DNA of 8,559 bases from Hyphomicrobiales bacterium. Lineage in GTDB: Bacteria > Pseudomonadota > Alphaproteobacteria > Rhizobiales > Aestuariivirgaceae. The notes beneath the pieces are model-generated. The model did no database searches. It was not told where the DNA came from and saw only the letters and a program-made list of their open reading frames with translations. The stretch spans positions 1 through 8,559 of the forward strand of contig JAAURV010000118.1 of the NCBI GenBank assembly GCA_012032065.1, given 5' to 3'. The position numbers were made by a program, and so were the translations under genes. Below are positions 1 to 7,667 of the stretch, in pieces (the first letter of the stretch is position 1; each line of letters begins with the position of its first letter).

Positions 1-1
1 G

Positions 2-76
2 CTCGAGCAGCTTGTCGACGAAGAGCTGACGTCTAGAGCAACCGGCGGTCATTCGACCGCCGGTAAGTTGCTCTAG
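2..76 (+). CDS. Possible C-terminal tail of a plus-strand gene (5' partial)
   Basis: An open frame enters from the left edge and ends at TAG 74-76. Its first residues (LEQLVDEEL) look like an amphipathic, acidic C-terminal helix of a normal protein. The last dozen or so codons are read from the hairpin repeat at 33-76, so the natural end may have been replaced by repeat sequence. No family can be named from about 24 codons. The other two plus frames stop at 27-29 and 34-36, so a gene ending there instead is also possible. If a gene is present, it converges on the minus-strand gene ending at 136. Confidence 0.25.
   Translation, partial: LEQLVDEELTSRATGGHSTAGKLL
33..76. repeat. Long palindromic hairpin with ATTC loop (element 1)
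   Basis: The outer arm CTAGAGCAA (33-41) pairs with TTGCTCTAG (68-76). The inner arm CCGGCGGTC (42-50) pairs with GACCGCCGG (55-63). The loop is ATTC (51-54), and TAAG (64-67) bulges on the 3' side. All 18 pairs are Watson-Crick. There is no T-run after the stem on either strand, so it is not a classical intrinsic terminator, though it could still end transcription or protect 3' ends. Palindromes bounded by CTAGAGCA/TGCTCTAG are, from memory, a common dispersed intergenic repeat type in Rhizobiales. That family assignment is inference. Confidence 0.7.
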
Positions 77-146
77 CAATTTGAATCTGGCGCATAACTG
101 AACGCTCAAGTGATTCCACTTGAGCGCGTTATGCGCTAGAGAATTG
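77..146. repeat. Second palindromic hairpin with ATTC loop (element 2)
   Basis: The core is CGCTCAAGTG (103-112) paired with CACTTGAGCG (117-126) around an ATTC loop (113-116). An outer arm GCGCATAAC (90-98) pairs with GTTATGCGC (128-136). TGAA (99-102) and C127 are unpaired. A further short pairing, CAATT (77-81) with AATTG (142-146), could close the base. The apex GTGATTCCAC resembles the apex GTCATTCGAC of the neighbouring hairpin. The outer arm touches the stop codon (136-138) of the minus-strand gene, so the element lies directly at its 3' end. A paired REP/MITE-like element acting as a 3' boundary is plausible, but this is not shown. Confidence 0.65.
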
Positions 147-897
147 TTATCGCCACCGGAGCGGCCTCGGTCACGACTCTGACGCAGGAACGCTGGCCGC
201 CCGGCATGACAATGCGCTGGTAGGGAATCCACGCCAATTCGCCGTCTGGCCGCTTCATAGCGGCAATGATGTGATCGTAGTGCGGCCTGCCGGTTTGCAA
301 GACGTCGTGGTAGGCGCGCGATACGATGCGGTCGTAGGTGTTTCCGCCGATGCAGGGATATGAACCAGGCGACATGCCCCAAACCCGGGCAATCGCGGAG
401 TCGTTGCCGATCCGCTCCACGGAGACGCTGCCGGTCGACTGATCGACGCGGCAGTCGATCGACGAGTCGTCTGTTGCTTGGCCGGCCTCGAGCGTCAGCC
501 TCAATTTTTCAGGCAGCTGGCGCATGACCGGCTCCATGGGCCGCGTATAAACACGCTGCGACAGATGGACGTCGCTCTTGGAAATCAACTGATCGATGCG
601 GTTTCGCGCTCGCTCCGGGTCGGAGTAGCGCTCGGTGAACCACCCTCCGAGGAAGTAACGCAGCGTGTATGGGCCGGGAAACGTTCCGATCCACTCCTTG
701 GCGAAGAAAAGCGAACTCCAGTTCGCGGCAAACGCCATCCAGCTCACGGACGTTCCCTGCGGAGTCCCTGAAATTTTCACCAGTGGATTGCCGCCCCTGG
801 CCAGTTTTCGATGCTCGAGCAAACCTGTTTCTCCCTCAGGTTGAGGAACAAGTTCACCCTTGGCGACCCAAAAGTCGCCAGTACAGCCCTGATACAT
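136..897 (-). CDS. Uncharacterised protein with PAS-like C-terminal half, paralogue A
   Basis: The 253-residue product has no signal peptide or membrane segment, so it is probably cytosolic. It starts at ATG 897 with AGGGG about 9 bases upstream, and its N-terminus aligns with Met20 of the neighbouring paralogue. The N-terminal half has a conserved block with GPYTLRYFLGGWF (residues 75-87) and a DVHL motif (109-112). The C-terminal half carries SAIAR (167-171), PCIGG (181-185), YDHI (207-210), WIPYQR (223-228) and a following MP. The order of a hydrophobic strand, a GRPxYDHI segment and a final WIPYQRxxxP strand recalls PAS domains of the PAS_5 type (PF07310), common in alphaproteobacteria. 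That link is inferred. Cys149 and Cys182 are shared with the paralogue. No output domain is visible, so if this is a sensor it must act through a partner. The stop TAG lies at the edge of a hairpin repeat. Confidence 0.8.
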   Translation of the reverse strand: MYQGCTGDFWVAKGELVPQPEGETGLLEHRKLARGGNPLVKISGTPQGTSVSWMAFAANWSSLFFAKEWIGTFPGPYTLRYFLGGWFTERYSDPERARNRIDQLISKSDVHLSQRVYTRPMEPVMRQLPEKLRLTLEAGQATDDSSIDCRVDQSTGSVSVERIGNDSAIARVWGMSPGSYPCIGGNTYDRIVSRAYHDVLQTGRPHYDHIIAAMKRPDGELAWIPYQRIVMPGGQRSCVRVVTEAAPVAITIL

Positions 898-991
898 TGC
901 GTAAAGCCCCTAGTACGCAGCACAGCGACATTCCCATGGGGCAGACAAATATTCCGTTAAAGTAAGGTATAAAAAGCTCGGCATGCGGACG

Positions 992-1810
992 TCAGACGAT
1001 CTGAATGTCAACCTTGGCGATCTCGGATGTCACGGTTACGCTTGCTTTTCCATCCGGGTCGCGGCGAGGCAGGATCACCCGCTGATAAGGTATCCATACG
1101 ACGCTTCCATCCGGCGCCGACATGGCGGAGTAGATGTGGTCGTAGCGCGGCCGTCCCGCCTGCAGCACGGACGTGTAGGCGGCGCTCACGGTATCGTCGT
1201 AGGAGCCGCCATTTATGCAAGGGAACGGCACCGGAGTGTGCGCATAGAAGCGCGCAATGGCGGATTTGGCCCCAATCCGCGCCACGCGGTAGCGGCCGAT
1301 CGATTCCTCGAATACGCAATCGACAGAGTACTCCTGTTCGGCGGCGCCGTTGTCTGCGAGGGTGCTGCGCAGGAGCGGCGGCATCATTTCGGTATCGAGA
1401 TTTAACTGTTTCACATAAGTGCGGCTGGTGAGATGAAGGTCACACTTCGCGATGATGGAGCCGAGCCTGGCCGTCGCTTCGCGTGTACTGGAGAAAATCT
1501 CCTCAAACCAGCCCGAGAGAAAGTAGCGCAACACATACGGTCCTTTGACCGACTGCAGCCATTCCATCGCAAAATAGAGCGAGGCGAGGTTGGGCGCGAA
1601 TAACGCCCAACGCACTTCCGTGCCGAGGGGACCGGTGAGGACGCGGACGCCGCCCGAGCGATGAATGCGATGGCTTTCATTCAAGTCTTCGGGCGCAAAC
1701 TTGGGCTCGGGGACCAGCTGGCCTCGTTCTATCCAGTACTTTTGCCCCTGCATGGCGATTGCACCGTCTGCGGCGCCTTTCAGGTTAGAGTCAAACTTTC
1801 CCAACGTCAC
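992..1810 (-). CDS. Uncharacterised protein with PAS-like C-terminal half, paralogue B
   Basis: The 272-residue product is clearly homologous to the downstream paralogue A. A hand count over residues 63-132 gives about 35 identities in 70 ungapped positions. Shared blocks are GPYxLRYFLxGWF (90-102), SAIAR (183-187), PCI with GGSYD (197-205), RPRYDHI (220-226) and WIPYQR (239-244). The conserved cysteines are Cys165 and Cys198. The start is GTG 1810, preceded by GAGG five bases upstream. ATG at 1753 (Met20) matches the paralogue's start but has no clear ribosome binding site, so GTG is preferred. The reading order is B then A, with 94 bases between them, so they may share a transcript. A PAS_5-like sensory fold is inferred. 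No kinase, cyclase or helix-turn-helix domain is seen. It is divergent from the methyltransferase gene at 2042. Confidence 0.82.
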   Translation of the reverse strand: MTLGKFDSNLKGAADGAIAMQGQKYWIERGQLVPEPKFAPEDLNESHRIHRSGGVRVLTGPLGTEVRWALFAPNLASLYFAMEWLQSVKGPYVLRYFLSGWFEEIFSSTREATARLGSIIAKCDLHLTSRTYVKQLNLDTEMMPPLLRSTLADNGAAEQEYSVDCVFEESIGRYRVARIGAKSAIARFYAHTPVPFPCINGGSYDDTVSAAYTSVLQAGRPRYDHIYSAMSAPDGSVVWIPYQRVILPRRDPDGKASVTVTSEIAKVDIQIV

Positions 1811-2041
1811 TTATGCCTCAGTTGCGGGAGTGCGGCCATCGGCACCCCTTTGCTTGGATAAGAAACTATGAATACGACTTATGATTGTGGAGTATAAAGT
1901 TAACCACATCAGAATATTCGACCCCACACTTGGACAATTCGAACTAAATTGACGTGGAGGTCAAACTCGAGTTGTATCGGATTCGGCCCGTTGCAAGCGG
2001 GTCGAGGGAGTCGTTTTGCTTAATCCAGGGGCGAAATTCTT
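1811..2041. promoter_or_regulatory. Divergent intergenic region with candidate promoters
   Basis: These 231 bases lie between two divergent genes, and the part from about 1850 to 1955 is visibly AT-richer than its surroundings. On the minus strand a -10-like TATACT (reverse complement of 1891-1896) faces the PAS-like gene, with no good -35. On the plus strand TTGACG (1949-1954) is followed after 17 bases by a poor -10, TTGTAT (1972-1977). The methyltransferase start has AGGGG (2027-2031) ten bases upstream. These are best guesses by eye. The position makes the region the likely control point for both transcripts, but no operator repeat is evident. Confidence 0.3.
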
Positions 2042-2966
2042 ATGACGATTGTTCAGCGTATCCGGCCGGCCGTGCACGCAGCGGAATCCTACACGAAGTC
2101 CAGCGCGGAAAGACGGCGGGATTTCCCGACGTGGCACTTTCCGATGGTCAACGACGAAGGCCGTAATCGCGCCATCGAAGAGGCAATCGCGTCCCTCGAT
2201 CTTCGCGGCAAGAGCGTCGTCGAAATCGGAACCGGTACTGGCCTCATCGCACTGCTGTTTGCGAGGCATGGTGCGGAACATGTTTACACCTGCGAGATGA
2301 ATCCAAACCTGGCCGAACTGGCCACACGCATCGTCGATGAGGCCGGCTTTGCAGACAAAGTCAGCGTTATCAACGAAAGTTCGGCAGTGGCGATTGCGCG
2401 TGGCCTTCTGCCAAAAGAACCGGGTGTCGTGTTCACCGAAACTCTCGATTGCGGCGTGATCGGCGAAGGGTTCTTCCCGATTGCGGACGACATTGCAAAG
2501 CTCAGGGGACCAGACACGCTGGTTATGCCGGCGACAGTGACGCAGCATGCGACGCTGATCGAGTCGGCGACCATCGCCAACCTGAACCGCGCGGGGCATA
2601 CCTGTGGTTTCGACTTGTCGGCGCTCAATACGTTTTCGACGCGCAGCTATTTTCCGGTGCGCTCGGAACTGCACCGTCATCGTTTCCTGAGCCACACCGC
2701 CGAGGTGCGGACCTACACTTATCTCGATTGTCCGCCGTCAATGCCAGTTGTCTTGACCGCCGTTGCCGACGGCACGGTGCATGGCGTCATGTCATGGTTT
2801 TCGGCGGATTTTGGCGGCGCAATAACCTCGACCGAGCCGGAAAGCGGCAGCCACTGGCACCAAGCTTTTCATCCTTTGCAAGACGACATGCACGTGAAAA
2901 CGCGGCGACAAGCTGGCCGTCGAAATCGACGACAGCGGCTACACCTGGGTGGCGAAACTCGATTAA
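2042..2966 (+). CDS. PRMT7-like class I SAM-dependent methyltransferase, single-base frameshift near the 3' end
   Basis: The SAM-binding motif I is VVEIGTGTG (residues 59-67), with an acidic residue Glu85 in TCEMNPN at the end of the next strand. The segment FTETLDCGVIGEG (131-143) matches the PRMT double-E loop. Its two glutamates, Glu133 and Glu142, are nine positions apart as in eukaryotic PRMTs. GSHWHQAFHPL (269-279) matches the PRMT THW-loop region, here with HW. These features suggest a protein or peptide arginine methyltransferase-like enzyme; the substrate is unknown. After Lys286 the frame is broken by one extra A in the AAAA run at 2897-2900. As written, translation would run on to 3367, antisense to parC. 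Removing one A gives the tail RGDKLAVEIDDSGYTWVAKL plus Asp and TAA at 2964-2966, a 307-residue protein. The extra base is probably a sequencing error, otherwise the gene is a recent pseudogene. Confidence 0.85.
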
Positions 2967-5203
2967 CCGAAACGATTGTTTCGCGGAAATCCCTTGGGCG
3001 GCAACCGGCCGGCCTGGGCGCGTTCGCCAATCCACTCGCGCAGGTCGGTCACATTCCAGGTGCGGCCCGAGGCGTCAATCCAGGTGACCCCTTCCTTCTT
3101 GTTGAAGGCGCGCGCATCCGACAATCCGCCGTCCTTGAACTTCTGAAGCCGCACGCCTTTGCCACGCGTCATTTCCGGAACTTCGCTTCGCGCGAAGACG
3201 ATCATCTTGCGGTTTTCGCCGATGGTGGCGATCATATCGGCGGTATCGGACACCGGGACGCAAACTTTTGCCTCGACCGGAGCCTTCACGTTCAACACCT
3301 GCTTGCCTTTGCGAGTCGTGGCCACGCATTCGTCTTCGGATACGATGAAGCCGTCACCTTCGGTTGAAGCAACAAGGCGCTTGGCGCCAAGCTTAAAGAC
3401 GAATAGTGCAACGATCGAATCCGCGGCGTCGAGATCGGCCATCAGACGCACTGGCTCGCCATGACCTCGGCCACCGGGCAGCCTGCCGCCATCGAGCGTG
3501 AAGAACTTGCCCGACGAGGCGAAGAGCATGATCTTGTCCGTTGTCTCGGCGTGGAAGACGAAACCTTGCTTGTCGCCCTCTTTGTAAGCCAGGCTCGAAA
3601 AGTCTTCGAGGTGGCCTTTCATGGCTCTGATCCAGCCCTTGTCGGAACACACAACCGTAATTGGTTCTTTTTCGCTGAGTGCCTCTTCGAGATCGCTATC
3701 GAGTTCCGGCGGCTCGGCAAAATCGGTGCGGCGGCGGCCCAGAGGCGTTCTCTTGGAGAACTTCTCCTTCACGTCCTTGATCTCGGCTGCGATTGTCGCC
3801 CATTGATCGTCTTCGGACTTGAGAAGCTTCTTGAGACCCGCCTGCTCCTTCACAAGCTTAGAATGCTCGGTCTTGATTTCCATCTCCTCGAGCTTGCGGA
3901 GCGCGCGTAGCCGCATGTTGAGGATGGCTTCGGCCTGCACATCGGTGAGGGTGAAACGCTTCATCAGCGCGGGCTTGGGCTCGTCCTCCTCGCGGATGAT
4001 GCGGATTACTTCGTCGAGGTTCAGGTACGCGATCAGATACCCGGCGAGGACTTCGAGGCGGCGCGCAATTTCGCCCAGACGGAAGCCGGTGCGCCGGATC
4101 AGCACGTCCTTGCGATGGTCGAGCCATTCGCGCAGCACGTCCTTCAGCGACATCACCTTCGGAACCTTGCCGCCGGACAACACGTTCATATTGAGCGGAA
4201 ACCGCGACTCGAGTTCGGTATTGCGGAACATCGATTCCATCAGCACGGCGGGATCGACGGTTCGGCTTTTGGGTTCCAGCACCACACGGATGTCTTCCGC
4301 CGATTCATCGCGCACGTCGCCCAGGAGCGGCAGCTTCTTCGCCGCCATCAGCTCGGCGATCTTCTCAATCAGGCGGCCTTTCTGAACCTGATACGGAATC
4401 TCGGTGATGACGATCTGCCACGCGCCCCGGTCCAGGTCCTCACGCTCCCAGCGCGCGCGGACACGGAAGCCTCCCTTGCCGCTCTTGTAAGCTTCGACGA
4501 TCGAGGCGCGGTCATCGACGATGATGCCGCCCGTCGGGAAATCCGGGCCGGCAACGATCTGCGCCAGCTTCTCGACGCCGGCATTGGGATACTTGATGAG
4601 GTGCAGCGCGGCGTCGCAGACTTCGGCCGCGTTGTGCGGCGGGATCGAAGTTGCCATGCCGACGGCGATGCCGGAGGAACCGTTAGCCAAGAGGTTTGGA
4701 AAGGCTCCCGGCAGGACGACCGGCTCTTGCAGCGAGCCATCGTAGTTGGGGCGGAAATCGACGGTTTCCTCGTCAAGCCCTTCGAGCAGGAGTCTCGCGA
4801 CTTCCGTCATGCGGGCTTCGGTGTAGCGGTAGGCGGCGGCGCTATCGCCGTCGATGTTGCCGAAGTTCCCCTGCCCGTCCACCAGCGGATAACGCGAGGC
4901 GAAGTCCTGCGCGAGGCGCACCAGTGCATCGTAGATCGATTGATCGCCATGGGGATGGAATCCGCCCATCACGTCGCCCACGATCTTGGCCGATTTCTTG
5001 AAGGCTGTGTTGGGATCGAGACGCAATTGCCGCATCACGTGCAGGAGCCGGCGGTGCACGGGCTTTAGCCCATCGCGCACATCGGGAAGCGCCCGGTGCA
5101 TGATGGTGGACAGCGCATAAGCGAGGTAGCGCTCTTCGAGAGCGTCCTTCAACTCGATGCGGTCGATGTTGCCGTTACCCGGCGGCGGAACGTGTTTGCT
5201 CAT
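2963..5203 (-). CDS. parC: DNA topoisomerase IV subunit A
   Basis: The 746-residue product has the usual length for alphaproteobacterial ParC and no frame disruption. It is the DNA breakage-reunion subunit that, with ParE, decatenates replicated chromosomes. The N-terminal part has DGLKPVHRR (44-52) and the HPHGD motif (83-87). The catalytic Arg126-Tyr127 lie in YRYTEAR, Tyr127 being the residue that links to DNA. QGNFG (111-115) and the GyrA-box-free C-terminal pinwheel region complete the pattern, which separates it from GyrA. The quinolone-determining serine (Ser83 of E. coli GyrA, Ser80 of ParC) is Gln88 here, followed by Ser89; the second determinant is Asp92. The start is ATG 5203, which agrees with the conserved N-terminus, although no strong Shine-Dalgarno is seen. 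It lies 42 bp after the RNase J stop and probably shares its transcript. Its TAA overlaps the stop of the convergent methyltransferase gene in a shared TTAA. Confidence 0.95.
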   Translation of the reverse strand: MSKHVPPPGNGNIDRIELKDALEERYLAYALSTIMHRALPDVRDGLKPVHRRLLHVMRQLRLDPNTAFKKSAKIVGDVMGGFHPHGDQSIYDALVRLAQDFASRYPLVDGQGNFGNIDGDSAAAYRYTEARMTEVARLLLEGLDEETVDFRPNYDGSLQEPVVLPGAFPNLLANGSSGIAVGMATSIPPHNAAEVCDAALHLIKYPNAGVEKLAQIVAGPDFPTGGIIVDDRASIVEAYKSGKGGFRVRARWEREDLDRGAWQIVITEIPYQVQKGRLIEKIAELMAAKKLPLLGDVRDESAEDIRVVLEPKSRTVDPAVLMESMFRNTELESRFPLNMNVLSGGKVPKVMSLKDVLREWLDHRKDVLIRRTGFRLGEIARRLEVLAGYLIAYLNLDEVIRIIREEDEPKPALMKRFTLTDVQAEAILNMRLRALRKLEEMEIKTEHSKLVKEQAGLKKLLKSEDDQWATIAAEIKDVKEKFSKRTPLGRRRTDFAEPPELDSDLEEALSEKEPITVVCSDKGWIRAMKGHLEDFSSLAYKEGDKQGFVFHAETTDKIMLFASSGKFFTLDGGRLPGGRGHGEPVRLMADLDAADSIVALFVFKLGAKRLVASTEGDGFIVSEDECVATTRKGKQVLNVKAPVEAKVCVPVSDTADMIATIGENRKMIVFARSEVPEMTRGKGVRLQKFKDGGLSDARAFNKKEGVTWIDASGRTWNVTDLREWIGERAQAGRLPPKGFPRNNRFG

Positions 5204-5245
5204 GATTCGCTTGGTTTATAGCATTTTCAGCCCGGAGAACGGGCC

Positions 5246-6912
5246 TTATGGCCTGATAATCGCGACTTTGACGACCGGTTTCTTGCCCCAGCTTGTGTCG
5301 CACAGGCGGCGAATCGCTGTGCGAATCGTATCCGCTAATTTCCCGTCATCAGCGCGGCGCGGGCGTGGGGTCGATTCAAAAGCAACCTCCGCCGCCTCGA
5401 TGATGCCGTCTTCGAAGCCAGCAGGGAGACCATCGATCTTCACTTCGAGATCGCCCAGAAGCTGCTGCCGGCTGTCGAGCGCCAGCGCTACAAACACGAT
5501 GCCGACGTAGGACAGCTTGCGCCGCTGTTTCGCCGGGCCATCGACAACGGGAACAATCAAACGGCCATCGACATGAAGGCGGCCTGTGGGTGCTTCGTCC
5601 ACGGCACGCGCGGGGCCGGGGCAGAGCTTCACCAGTTGACCGTCCTTGACGATAATGGTTTCCGCAATTCCACATAAGCGTGCAAACGCCGCCTGCGCCC
5701 GCAAATGACGGGGCTCGCCGTGCATGGGCACGACCGCGCGGGGCCTGAGCCAGCTATACACGGCCTTCAGTTCCTCCTGGCGCGGATGGCCGGACGTGTG
5801 CACCAACGCCTCGTCGGACGTCACGACATCCACATCGAGCCGCGCCAGGTTGTTGAGGACGGTCGAGACTTCCTTCTCGTTTCCGGGGATGGTCTTGGAC
5901 GAGAAGATCACGAGATCGCCCTGCTCCAGCGAAATGTTGGGATGCTGGTCCTCGGCGATGCGGGCGATCGCCGCGCGGGGTTCTCCCTGGCTTCCCGTGC
6001 ACAAGAGCAAAATCTTGTCAGGCGGCAAGTAACCGAATTCTTCCTCGTCGAGGAACTCGCCGGCATCGCGCAAGTAGCCGCAGGCACGCGCGGCCTCGAT
6101 GGTGTTGCGCATGGCGCGGCCGGCGATCACCACTTCACGGCCCGCCGCGCGCGCGGCTTTCACGGCCGAGGTGATGCGGCCCACATGCGAGGCAAATGTC
6201 GTGACCGCCACGCGTCCCCTTGCTTCGCCGATGACGCGCGACAGCGTATCGGCCACATCCGTTTCCGACGGCGAGAAGCCTTCGCGCAGAACGTTGGTCG
6301 AGTCGCAGACCAGCGCGTCGATGCCTTCGGCGCCAAGTTCGCGCAGGCGCTTTTCATCCATTCCGCCGCCGAGCACCGGATTGCGGTCGATCTTCCAATC
6401 GCCCGAGTGCAGCACATTGCCCTGCTTGGTCTTGACGAACAGCGCCATCGATTCGGGGATCGAATGCGTGACGCTTACGAATTCCAGATGAAAAGGGCCG
6501 ACAGTAAATTTCGCGCCCGCTTGTTTCACGTGCACGGGCACGTCTTCGTCGAGGCCGTGTTCCTTCAGCTTGAGTTTGAGAAGCTGCGCGGCAAAGGGAG
6601 AGCAGTAGATGGGACAACGGAGCTGCGGCCAGAGCCAGGGCAGGCGCCGAGATGATCCTCATGTGCGTGGGTCAACACGATGCCATGCAGGCGTTTGCCG
6701 TCGCCCGCGATGTATGACACATCCGGCAACACGACATCGATGCCCGGCTCCGAATCCTCGCCGAACTTGACCCCGAGATCGACCATGAGCCACGAGCGGT
6801 CATCGGCGGGGCCTGCGCCATAACAATAGCAGTTCATACCAATCTCGCCGGTGCCGCCCAGTGGCAGCAGCACGAGGTCGTTGCCGTGATCGAATTTCTT
6901 CTTGGCGCTCAT
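5246..6912 (-). CDS. rnj: Ribonuclease J, interrupted by a single-base deletion
   Basis: This is a metallo-beta-lactamase/beta-CASP ribonuclease with 5'-3' exo- and endonuclease activity in rRNA maturation and mRNA decay. The N-terminal piece (from ATG 6912) has LGGTGEIGMNCY (18-29) and the metal site HAHEDH (82-87). After Ala90 the frame breaks near 6641-6645 and would stop after 25 further residues. One restored base (most simply a leucine codon CTG) rejoins it to PWLWPQLRCPIYCSPFAAQL and onward. The repaired protein is 555 residues, normal for the family. Downstream motifs in repaired numbering are THSIPES (149-155), HSGDWK (169-174, Asp172), HTSGHPRQEE of the beta-CASP domain and PMHGEPRHL. 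Its ATG overlaps the birA stop by 4 bp (ATGA), suggesting translational coupling. A sequencing error is much more likely than loss of the gene. Confidence 0.92.
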
Positions 6913-7667
6913 GACCCGCTCCGCATGGCGTCAAGCGCCAGGAAGCGCACATCGCCACTGGTCACCGCAACGGTCCGGCCGGAAGTCGTTTCGAAGAGGA
7001 GCGCGCCATCGTCGCCGATCCCTTTGGCTATCCCTTCCAGCACCCTTGCACCCTGTTCCACTCGCACCACTCCTCCAAACCCTGCCGAGCGCTCAGCCCA
7101 GTCGCGGCGAATGACCGAGAAGCCGCGCCCGTCATCCCATATCTTCAAGCGTTTGCAAGCACATGAGGCAAGCTGCTCGAAAACCGATTCAACGGCAATC
7201 CGATGACCGAGTGCAGCCAAAGAGGTTACCGGATAGGGTGTTGAAGAAGGCGCGTGTGCGACATTCAAACCCCAGCCAATCGCCGCGCTGAGTGGGTTTT
7301 GGCCGACGGCTTCCGAAAGAATCCCGCAAATCTTCGCTCCGCCCGAAAGCAAATCGTTCGGCCACTTAAGCTCTATTTCAGAACCAGGCGCGGCCGCCGC
7401 CAACGCATCGTGCATCGCAAGAGAAGCGACAAAGCCAAGCTGCGTCAAAGCGGTGGGTGGGCAAGAATACGTCCTCAGAAGGGTCGCAAAGAGGTTCCCA
7501 GATTCGCTCACCCAGTTGCGGCCAAGCCTTCCGCGCCCTGCCATCTGCTCGCCCGCGATGATCCACAGCGGGCCGCGCTCTCCAGCAGAAGCGCGGCGCG
7601 CCGCCTCGCTGTTGGTCGAGTCGATCTCGTCGAAACGGACGAGCCTGTGGCCTTCGGGAAGTTTCAA
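6909..7667 (-). CDS. birA: Biotin--[acetyl-CoA-carboxylase] ligase, monofunctional
   Basis: The 252-residue product activates biotin to biotinyl-AMP and attaches it to biotin carboxyl carrier domains in the cytoplasm. Recognisable are STNSEA (17-22), the nucleotide/biotin loop GRGRLGRNW (44-52), the catalytic KWPNDL (101-106) with Lys101, GILSE (115-119) and GWGLNV (131-136). The C-terminal 50 residues form the small SH3-like domain. There is no N-terminal helix-turn-helix, so it is the group I type that does not repress biotin synthesis. The start codon is TTG 7667. It is supported because the repaired nuoN frame stops at TGA 7664-7666, giving a TTGA stop/start overlap, and because the protein begins just before the conserved core. 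The stop overlaps the RNase J start by 4 bp. Confidence 0.94.
   Translation of the reverse strand: MKLPEGHRLVRFDEIDSTNSEAARRASAGERGPLWIIAGEQMAGRGRLGRNWVSESGNLFATLLRTYSCPPTALTQLGFVASLAMHDALAAAAPGSEIELKWPNDLLSGGAKICGILSEAVGQNPLSAAIGWGLNVAHAPSSTPYPVTSLAALGHRIAVESVFEQLASCACKRLKIWDDGRGFSVIRRDWAERSAGFGGVVRVEQGARVLEGIAKGIGDDGALLFETTSGRTVAVTSGDVRFLALDAMRSGS

Noticed and set aside
33..76. Intrinsic transcription terminator
   Set aside because: The stem is strong, but no T-run follows on either strand and the loop and bulge design matches the neighbouring repeat. It is listed as a repeat.
898..991. Promoter or terminator between the two PAS-like genes
   Set aside because: A short T-run follows the first gene's stop (reverse complement near 970-975), but I find no convincing stem before it and no good -35/-10 pair.
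1961..2695. Minus-strand open frame of 244 codons opposite the methyltransferase
   Set aside because: The plus strand has clear SAM-binding and double-E motifs; the minus frame shows none.
2967..3367. Extension of the methyltransferase frame to a 441-residue protein
   Set aside because: The extra 134 or so residues are antisense to intact parC, arginine-rich and unlike the family. The single-base frame repair gives a natural end at 2966.
4115..5068. Long plus-strand open frame of 317 codons inside parC
   Set aside because: It is the antisense shadow of a strongly conserved, complete parC in GC-rich DNA. It has no recognisable motif.
5705..6655. Plus-strand open frame of 316 codons opposite RNase J
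   Set aside because: It is an antisense shadow; the minus strand carries RNase J with all its motifs.
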